From NCBI GenBank assembly GCA_944390865.1, contig CALXRC010000004.1:1-64000 (forward strand): 64,000 nucleotides of DNA. Reading direction: 5' to 3'. The translations under genes were made by a program, and so were the position numbers. This stretch comes from an uncultured Spirochaetales bacterium (GTDB taxonomy: Bacteria; Spirochaetota; Spirochaetia; Sphaerochaetales; Sphaerochaetaceae). Shown piece after piece: positions 58,277-64,000 of this stretch (position 1 is its first letter; every line of letters begins with the position of its first letter). Below the pieces are notes generated by a model that had not been told where the DNA came from, ran no database searches, and was given only the letters and a program-made list of their open reading frames with translations.

Positions 58277-59924
58277 TTTCCTTTCTCCCCAGGCGGCCCG
58301 CAATGATGAAGACGATGAAAGTCGTTGCGATGAGCACTGTTCCGATTGCGCAGGCTCCCTGGTAATTGTATGAGTTGATCAGTCTGTAAAGCAGGATAGG
58401 CAGTGTGATGACCTTGCCTTCAGCAAGAGTCAGGGTGGCATTGACTTCTCCCACAGAGAGTGCAAAGGAGAAGATGAAAGCTCTTGCTATGGTTCCTCTT
58501 ATCATGGGAATCTCAATGCTGAAGCAGGTTCTCGCAGTGCCTGAGCCCAGAGTGTAGGCTGACAGCAGGATGCGTTCATTTTCTGCTCTTATGACAGGCA
58601 CAAGAGTCCTCATCGCAAAAGGAAGCGCTGTGACGAGGTGGGCCAGTATGACAAGCACATAGCCTGTCACGATGCCAGAGGATGGAAACTGCGCCTTTAT
58701 GATGTAGTAGCCGAGGCCCAGAGTGACAGAACTTATTGCCAGCGGAAACATTCCGGCTATCTCTGCACTCCTGCGTCCTGATTTTGCGACATACAGCGAC
58801 AGGAAAAGTGCAAGCACTGTTGCAAGAAAGGCGACTGTCAGTCCGATAAACAGGCTGTTGACAAGTGCGGAGAAAGCGTCTGACATCACACCGACAGAGG
58901 TGCGCAGCGCGAATATCTCCTGATAGCTTCTTGTGGAAAAGCCTTCTCCATAACGCTTTGATGTTGACCAGAATGAGCGTACAAGAATGGATGCAAGCGG
59001 TCCGAGAATGAAGATCAGTGCAAGGAGAGTCCAAAGCACAGAGGCAATCCTCACAGGCCATGTCTTTATTGCAACAGCCCTGTCATCCCTGCTTTTCTCC
59101 CTGCCGGCGGCCTTGCGGGAAACCAGAGTATAAATGACAATGATCACAAGGTTCACCAGAAAAGAGAAAACAGAGAGGGCCGCTGCCCTGCTGCTGTCCA
59201 TCACGATGTTGTTTGTCCTGTATATCTCCACTTCAAGAGTCGTGTACTGCGGGCCTCCTCCGAGCACGAGGATGATTGAAAAGCTTGTGAAGCAGAAAAG
59301 GAAGATGAGCAGGGCCGCAGAGAGGATCACGGGACGAAGCCTTGGAAGAGTCACTGTGAAAAACACTCTGGCTCTGGATGCGCCCAGCATGAAGGCAGCG
59401 TTTTCCTGTCCTCTGGGGTAATGCGCCCAGGCATCGGTGATCAGCGTGAGCGCCACAGGAATGTTGAGAAAGGCGTGAGCCAGTATGATTGCCCTGAAAG
59501 AGTAAAGAATCTTTATTGAATCATCACGTCCTGTGATGAAGCGGTAAAGAGTGTTTACAAAGCCTGAGTTGCCGTAGAAGATCACAAAGCCCAGGACCAC
59601 AAGGATTGAGGGAAGGACAAAGCACAGGGAAGACAGTGACAGGATCAGGTTCTTTCCTGCAAACCTGTAATTTGCGCACAGCCAGGCTCCCGGCAGGGCG
59701 CACAGTACGGATACAAGGGCGGACAGCCCTGCCTGCAGCAGCGTGAATGACAGCAGCCTCCAGGTGTAGCCGGACATGAAGACCTGTCTGATCAGCTCAA
59801 GGGAAAAGCCGTCCTGTGTGAAGAATGCACGGGAGAAGGTGAAGGAAAGAGGAAGGATGAAAATAATAAGGAGTATCAGCAGAGGCAGTGCTGCCGTCAG
59901 TGAATAAAAATGACTAGATTTCAT
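58263..59924 (-). CDS. thiP: thiamine ABC transporter permease (fused two-domain)
   Basis: A 553-aa protein with about 12 membrane helices made of two BPD_transp_1 halves, each with an EAA-type loop (AAFMLGASRARVFFTVTLPRLRP near residue 180 and SAYTLGSGTARTCFSIEIPMIRG near residue 455). Fused permeases of this kind serve iron and thiamine importers. GGAGGAAGG lies immediately before the ATG. Confidence 0.88.
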   Translation of the reverse strand: MKSSHFYSLTAALPLLILLIIFILPLSFTFSRAFFTQDGFSLELIRQVFMSGYTWRLLSFTLLQAGLSALVSVLCALPGAWLCANYRFAGKNLILSLSSLCFVLPSILVVLGFVIFYGNSGFVNTLYRFITGRDDSIKILYSFRAIILAHAFLNIPVALTLITDAWAHYPRGQENAAFMLGASRARVFFTVTLPRLRPVILSAALLIFLFCFTSFSIILVLGGGPQYTTLEVEIYRTNNIVMDSSRAAALSVFSFLVNLVIIVIYTLVSRKAAGREKSRDDRAVAIKTWPVRIASVLWTLLALIFILGPLASILVRSFWSTSKRYGEGFSTRSYQEIFALRTSVGVMSDAFSALVNSLFIGLTVAFLATVLALFLSLYVAKSGRRSAEIAGMFPLAISSVTLGLGYYIIKAQFPSSGIVTGYVLVILAHLVTALPFAMRTLVPVIRAENERILLSAYTLGSGTARTCFSIEIPMIRGTIARAFIFSFALSVGEVNATLTLAEGKVITLPILLYRLINSYNYQGACAIGTVLIATTFIVFIIAGRLGRKENGKA

Positions 59925-59940
59925 CCTTCCTCCGTCAATA

Positions 59941-60972
59941 TCAGTTGTTTATCATTGCCTGAGTCCACTCGCTGGTCCATCTGTCGATGTTCTCAGCTAC
60001 ATACTCAGGATCCATGCTGAACACTTTCTCCGGTACTGGTGCCCAGTCATAGGCATCCGGAAGCTCCGTGCTGTTGTTCACAGGGTACATGGAATTTGCA
60101 ATGGCGGTCTCTCTCTGTCCTTCTGTGAGAATGAAGTCAATAAAGGTCTTTGCCTCTTCCTTGCTGTCACTTGAGGCCAGAAGTCCGATTGACTCAATTG
60201 TCTGATGATGACCTTCAGGGAAGAGGACTGCCTGATAGCGTGTGCTGTCTTCCCACAGTACATGGTAGACAGGGCTTGTGGTATAGCTGATCACGATATC
60301 TGCCTCTCCTTCAGTGAAGAGTCCGTAGGCTGATGACCATCCGTCTGCAATGGTGAGGGCGTTTTCACCTACATCCTTCCACCAGTCAAGGTAGCCGTCC
60401 TCTCCGTAGATCTCAATTGTCCACAGCAGAAGGCCAAGTCCGACGGAAGAGGTTCTGGGGTCAATCAGGATGATCTGGTCCTTGAACTCCGGACTTCTCA
60501 GATCTTCAAGGCTTTCCGGTTTTCTTGTTGTTCCTTCGCTGTCCCAGACAAAGGCAAACACGCCGTAGTCAAACGGAATGAGCCTGTTCTCAGGATCAAA
60601 CTTCAGACTGTCGTCAATGCTGGCGAGCTCTGGGGACTCATAGCTTTCAAAAAGCCCTGACTCATAGGCTGTGCTGGCCTGATCGTCTGAGATTCCCATG
60701 ATGAGGTCAGCCGGGCAGCTGTCGCCTTCCGTGATCGCACGGGAAAGCATTTCGACAGCATCTCCGCTGCTGACAACATTGACCTTGATTCCCGTCTCTT
60801 CTTCAAAGAGCGGAATGAGGGTAGGTCCGCTTCCCCATTCTGATGAGAAGGTGTCGTAACAGTAAAGAGTGATGGATTTTTCTTCACTGACAGTCTCTCC
60901 TGCAGCCTGTGCGAAGACAGATGACAGGCAGAGCAGAACAGTCAGCAATACAAGTAAGAACTGCTTTTTCAT
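59941..60972 (-). CDS. thiB: thiamine-binding periplasmic protein
   Basis: A 343-aa extracellular solute-binding protein with signal peptide (residues 1-22). It follows the ThiB/family 1 pattern: LYCYDTFSSEWGSGPTLIPLFEEETG at the start of the mature part (read in two pieces), PADLIMGISDDQ, the segment IPFDYGVFAFVWDSE and SYTTSPVYHV. A TPP riboswitch directly upstream supports thiamine as ligand. GGAGG lies 5 nt before the ATG and can be sequestered. Confidence 0.9.
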   Translation of the reverse strand: MKKQFLLVLLTVLLCLSSVFAQAAGETVSEEKSITLYCYDTFSSEWGSGPTLIPLFEEETGIKVNVVSSGDAVEMLSRAITEGDSCPADLIMGISDDQASTAYESGLFESYESPELASIDDSLKFDPENRLIPFDYGVFAFVWDSEGTTRKPESLEDLRSPEFKDQIILIDPRTSSVGLGLLLWTIEIYGEDGYLDWWKDVGENALTIADGWSSAYGLFTEGEADIVISYTTSPVYHVLWEDSTRYQAVLFPEGHHQTIESIGLLASSDSKEEAKTFIDFILTEGQRETAIANSMYPVNNSTELPDAYDWAPVPEKVFSMDPEYVAENIDRWTSEWTQAMINN

Positions 60973-61022
60973 AAAGCCTCCGGTATCTGAAAATCTGCCC
61001 TGGGTATGGGTTATGAAATGAG

Positions 61023-61104
61023 GCTTCTGCGCTCCCTACGCTGGATTTATCCAAATCAGGTAACGGGTATATCCTCAGTCCAAACAGCCACCCCGGACAC
61101 AAGC
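61023..61104 (-). promoter_or_regulatory. TPP riboswitch (THI element)
   Basis: The minus strand contains all conserved TPP aptamer elements in order: GGGGTG, CTGAGG, ATACCCG, ACCTGATTTGGATAA, and CCAGCGTAGGGA, with P1 GCTTGTG pairing to the 3' end. The downstream strand AAGCCTC (61026-61020) is complementary to GAGGCTT (60980-60974), which contains the ribosome-binding site of thiB, so ligand binding can switch translation. It controls thiB-thiP-thiQ and probably the genes downstream of them. Confidence 0.93.
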
Positions 61105-61120
61105 TAGACTAAAGCAGAGC

Positions 61121-61151
61121 AGGGGAAGGGGGGAGGGGGGGGGGGGGGAGG
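61121..61151. repeat. G-tract region including G14
   Basis: Runs of 4, 6 and 14 G separated by A (G14 at 61135-61148) lie between the oppA terminator and the TPP aptamer, where the thiB promoter should be. It is either a slippage-prone, possibly phase-variable element or a sequencing artefact like the window's first 60 bases. Confidence 0.6.
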
Positions 61152-61185
61152 AAAAAAGAAAGGCACCTCCGTTTCTGAAGGTGCC
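61152..61185 (-). terminator. terminator of oppA
   Basis: On the minus strand GGCACCT and AGGTGCC pair around a 10-nt loop and are followed by TTTCTTTTTT. Confidence 0.8.
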
Positions 61186-61209
61186 CTGAGGTCTGCATCT
61201 TATCTTCCG

Positions 61210-62916
61210 TTACTTAAGATAGATGTCTTTTGTCGGATGGTAGTCCATTGTGTTCGGATACCAGCCGCCCCACTTGCTGGTGTCAATCATGTTCTGTGAG
61301 ACATAGACATACAGCGGGATGATTGCCTGATCCTGGTTGATCAGGATGTTCTCTGCCTGCTTGAGGACATTGAATCTCTCCTCTCCGGCTGCCATTGTGG
61401 CTGCCTGCTGGATCAGTGCATCGTACTCTGCATTGGAGTACTTTCCGCCGTTCATGCCTGCGCCTGTGATGAACATGTCAAGGAATGTGTTCGGATCCTG
61501 GTAGTCACCGACCCATCCGGCACGTGCGATCTGGAAGTTGCCTGAGTTCCTGTTGGCAAGGTAGGTTGCCCATTCCTGGTTCTCAAGCACGACGTTGATG
61601 TTGAGGTTCTCCTTAAGCTGCTGCTGGATGAACTCTGCGATCTGGCGGTGAGCGTCATCTGTGTTGTAGAGGACTGAGATTGTCGGGAAGCCTACGCCGT
61701 TCGGATAGCCTGCCTCTGCAAGGAGCTGCTGGGCATACTCCGGATCGTAGAGAACACCGCCTCTTTCCTCTTCCTGAAGAGCCTCATAACCGGCCATGTC
61801 AGGCACGATGCCCCAGCATGCGATCTGTCCGGCGCGTGTGACTTCTTCAACAAGCTGCTCGCGGTCGATTGCGTAGCTGATTGCCTTTCTCACTCTCACA
61901 TCGTCAAGAGGCGGCTCTGTGACGTTGATTGTGTAGTAGTAAGTTGACAGCTGCGGTGCAACCTGATAGTCGCTTCTCATCTGGATCTCATCGAATCTGT
62001 TGAGGTCGATGCCTGTATTCCAGTCAACCTGTCCGGAAAGGTACATGTTGTAGTTTGTAGCGACATCATCGCTGGCGAGGAAGACGACTTCATCAAGATG
62101 CACGTTCTCGGCATCCCAGTATGTTTCGTTCTTCACACAGACAATTCTGTCCTGAGGTGTGTGCTCTGCAAGGACATAAGGTCCATTTCCGACAAAGTTC
62201 TCAGGCTTTGTCCAGTCTGTGCCGTACTCCTCGATGGCATGCTGCGGAACAATTGCGAATGAATAGTGTGAAAGGGCACCGATGACATACGGAAGCGGTC
62301 CGATGAGCGTCATTTCAAAAGTCTTGTCGTCGATGGCGCGGATCTGGAGTGCTTCAGGACCGGCTTCACCGCTGTTGAACTCTGATGCACCTGCGATGAA
62401 CATTGCAGGGAACCAGGCGTACGGGCTTCCTGTTGCAGGATCGAGCTCACGTGTCCATGAGTAGACGACATCCTGAGCCGTGATAGGCACACCGTCTGAC
62501 CAGACAGCATCTTCTCTGAGATGGAATGTGTATGTGAGGCCGTCTTCTGAGATGTCCCAGCTTTCCGCAACGCCCGGGATTCCGTCAGCTGTCTCAGGAT
62601 CAATTGTCACAAGGCCTTCAAAAAGAGCCTCGTAGATTCTGTGCTCCGGAACACCCTGAATCTGGCTCGGGTCAAGGCTTTCAGGCTCTGCGCTGTTGGC
62701 GATGACAAAGCGTACAGGCTCATCTGAAGCTGTTTCAGCAGGAGCTGCAGTCTCTGCTGCAGAAGCCGCTGTCGTGCTTGTTGTTGTCGTAGTTGTCGAG
62801 GCTGTGGCTGAAGCTGCAGAACTTGCTGTGCTTGAGGAATCTCCGCCGCATGAAGCGAGCGTGATGGTGCACAGAGCTGCAAGCAGCATCATGATTACCG
62901 CAATAGATTTCTTCAT
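61210..62916 (-). CDS. oppA: oligopeptide ABC transporter substrate-binding lipoprotein (OppA-type)
   Basis: A 568-aa family 5 solute-binding lipoprotein (lipobox LASC, Cys23) with a Ser/Thr/Ala linker (residues about 25-65), then NSAEPESLDPSQIQGVPE, WDISEDGLTYTFHLRE, YSWTRELDPATGSPYAW and a C-terminal NTMDYHPTKDIYLK. These proteins bind peptides for import. GGAGG lies 5 nt before the ATG. An OppF-type ATPase gene lies just upstream on the same strand beyond a small divergent gene, so the opp genes are divided into two transcripts. Confidence 0.93.
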   Translation of the reverse strand: MKKSIAVIMMLLAALCTITLASCGGDSSSTASSAASATASTTTTTTSTTAASAAETAAPAETASDEPVRFVIANSAEPESLDPSQIQGVPEHRIYEALFEGLVTIDPETADGIPGVAESWDISEDGLTYTFHLREDAVWSDGVPITAQDVVYSWTRELDPATGSPYAWFPAMFIAGASEFNSGEAGPEALQIRAIDDKTFEMTLIGPLPYVIGALSHYSFAIVPQHAIEEYGTDWTKPENFVGNGPYVLAEHTPQDRIVCVKNETYWDAENVHLDEVVFLASDDVATNYNMYLSGQVDWNTGIDLNRFDEIQMRSDYQVAPQLSTYYYTINVTEPPLDDVRVRKAISYAIDREQLVEEVTRAGQIACWGIVPDMAGYEALQEEERGGVLYDPEYAQQLLAEAGYPNGVGFPTISVLYNTDDAHRQIAEFIQQQLKENLNINVVLENQEWATYLANRNSGNFQIARAGWVGDYQDPNTFLDMFITGAGMNGGKYSNAEYDALIQQAATMAAGEERFNVLKQAENILINQDQAIIPLYVYVSQNMIDTSKWGGWYPNTMDYHPTKDIYLK

Positions 62917-63083
62917 TTGTACCTCCTAAGGCAAATCAAATTAGCTGAATACTACTTCATTTTCCACTTTTATTCTATACTTTATGTAAATATTTTTATC
63001 TTTATGCATTTTGTATGCAAATTAGGCAGACTGTACTTTTTCTGTCCTTGCCACCGGCCAGCCAAAGATAATATCATCTTCAT

Positions 63084-63638
63084 ATGTTTTCCTATAATCT
63101 GAGAAAGAAATCAGACACGAAGCTGGTCTATTCGCTCTCTGCGGGCATCAGGATCCTGTCTTTCGTCTTTGCCCTGATTCTCGTGACTGGAATAATCAGT
63201 GCCGCATCAGAAGAGGGCTTCACGCTTTCCCTCATCATACCGTCAGTCTTCATAGCCGTGCTTTTTCTCATTCCCTTTTACAGGGACGAGTGGATTTTTG
63301 ACAACGCAAAGGAAGAGGCTGTCTGCGTCTTCGGGCTTGGCTGCTTTGTGAAGAGGCAGGTGCTGGCTTACAGTGAGATAGACTGTGTGGAAATAAGGCA
63401 CTTTTATAAGGGAATACGTGAAGGAAGCTCTGCCAGGCCCACCTGGCGCAACAGGGAAATGTCGCAGCTGAGCATCGTTGCGCTGGATGAGATGACAGGA
63501 AGACTCAGCATGGAGACTGCTCCTGCCAGAAAATACGGCCTGAAGCTTGAGCGGACGGCCAATCTCATTGCCTCTTTCACCGGACTCAGGCTCAGCATCG
63601 ACAAGGCCGCCCTTGAGACCGGATTCCGCCGCAGATGA
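63084..63638 (+). CDS. hypothetical membrane protein
   Basis: A 184-aa protein with two membrane helices (residues about 20-45 and 50-68) followed by a cytoplasmic PH-like beta domain (DEWIFDNAKEEAVCVFGLG, then EIDCVEIRHF), the pattern of small bPH/YdbT-like membrane proteins. No known partner is adjacent. TAATAT lies 9 nt before the ATG and no Shine-Dalgarno is seen. Inserted between opp genes on the opposite strand. Confidence 0.75.
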   Translation: MFSYNLRKKSDTKLVYSLSAGIRILSFVFALILVTGIISAASEEGFTLSLIIPSVFIAVLFLIPFYRDEWIFDNAKEEAVCVFGLGCFVKRQVLAYSEIDCVEIRHFYKGIREGSSARPTWRNREMSQLSIVALDEMTGRLSMETAPARKYGLKLERTANLIASFTGLRLSIDKAALETGFRRR

Positions 63639-63665
63639 AAAAGGCTGTCCATTTCGGGGACAGCC
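63638..63665 (-). terminator. terminator of the oppF transcript
   Basis: On the minus strand GGCTGTCC and GGACAGCC pair around a short loop and are followed by TTTTTC. Confidence 0.75.
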
Positions 63666-63674
63666 TCAGGAATG

Positions 63675-64000
63675 TCAGTCTTTTTTATGTTTTCTCGCTT
63701 CCTTCGCTTTCAGCTTCTGCTCTTCCTCTGTCAGAGTGTCATCAGCTTCCTCAGCGACAGGCCTGTCATCATACAGGAAGCAGGCGACCTTGTGGTCATT
63801 GCCGCAGTCAAACATGGGCGGCACGCAGCTGGCGCACTTGTCCATTCTCTTTGAACATCTGTCATAGAAGTAGCAGCAGTGACGCTCCTTGTCAGGGGAG
63901 GGCACATCTCCTTCAAGCACGATCCTCTTCCTGTTTCTTTCAATTTTAGGATCCGGGATCGGTGCTGCGGAGAGCAGCGCCTCCGTATATGGATGAAGCG
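63675..64000 (-). CDS. oppF: oligopeptide/dipeptide ABC transporter ATP-binding protein, C-terminal part
   Basis: The last 108 codons of a gene that runs off the window. [17 protein letters not shown] and the following basic stretch are the typical oligopeptide ATPase C-terminal region, followed by the Cys-rich motif ([15 protein letters not shown], then CVPPMFDC) of OppF/DppF-type subunits and a lysine-rich tail. OppF versus OppD cannot be decided absolutely from the C-terminus, but the Cys pattern and final gene position favour OppF. Confidence 0.88.
   Translation of the reverse strand, partial: LHPYTEALLSAAPIPDPKIERNRKRIVLEGDVPSPDKERHCCYFYDRCSKRMDKCASCVPPMFDCGNDHKVACFLYDDRPVAEEADDTLTEEEQKLKAKEARKHKKD

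Overview
The window (about 50% G+C, densely packed, ATGA/GTGA-type start/stop overlaps) reads as chromosomal DNA of a diderm bacterium. Outer-membrane barrel-like proteins, lipoproteins, a TPP riboswitch that appears to act on translation, bacterial-type glutaminyl-tRNA synthetase, a DUF1015 protein and the general gene mix suggest a spirochaete, perhaps Sphaerochaetales. That placement is an inference from protein flavour only; no homology search was possible. The first 60 bases and a G14 tract near 61.14 kb are G-rich and look like sequencing or assembly artefacts.

Layout. 0-8.3 kb: a partial gene end, pta, tyrA-mtaB, cysE, divergent bioY/birA with a possible BirA operator, argS and a TetR regulator. 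8.4-12.1 kb: the ribosome-biogenesis cluster rplU-rpmA-obgE-nadD-yqeK-lipoprotein-rsfS. 12.2-23.7 kb: a two-component pair, yfcE/trmL, uppP, the murE-ddl-dinB operon, an outer-membrane protein, tRNA-Ala, a membrane-anchored KEVPVE-repeat protein, a DivIC-like protein and a Sua5/YrdC protein. 23.7-28.0 kb: DUF1015, a puuD-like amidotransferase, thiamine pyrophosphokinase, aroH and tag.

28.06-29.7 kb carries a complete-looking IscB nuclease gene (all RuvC and HNH residues present) preceded by a highly structured omega-RNA/HEARO-type leader, with no TnpA transposase in the window. 29.8-33.5 kb: a 56-aa basic protein behind tRNA-Thr, two lipoproteins sharing a nearly identical unknown domain (one fused to a UshA-type 5'-nucleotidase), and tRNA-Asn. 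33.5-45.7 kb: a nucleotidyltransferase, dpaL, a sugar-nucleotide operon (manB-galE), an RlmK-like methyltransferase with 15 YSDRRD repeats, two neighbouring frameshifted genes (GNAT, MFS), an AraC regulator, glnS and a degenerate PfkB-like protein. 45.7-54.3 kb: two tandem membrane GGDEF proteins, apbE, a methyltransferase, an HtrA-like protease and uvrB.

54.3-61.1 kb is the most unusual part. A TPP riboswitch heads a minus-strand operon thiB-thiP-thiQ that continues without a clear break into two consecutive pairs, each a small secreted barrel-like protein followed by a caspase-fold lipoprotein with an intact His/Cys dyad. The window ends with oppA, a small membrane protein and the C-terminus of an OppF-type ATPase.

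A genome-wide regulatory theme is visible. Many first-in-operon genes lack a Shine-Dalgarno but have a -10 hexamer about 6 nt before the start codon, suggesting frequent leaderless transcripts, and several promoters use an extended -10 (TGnTATTAT).
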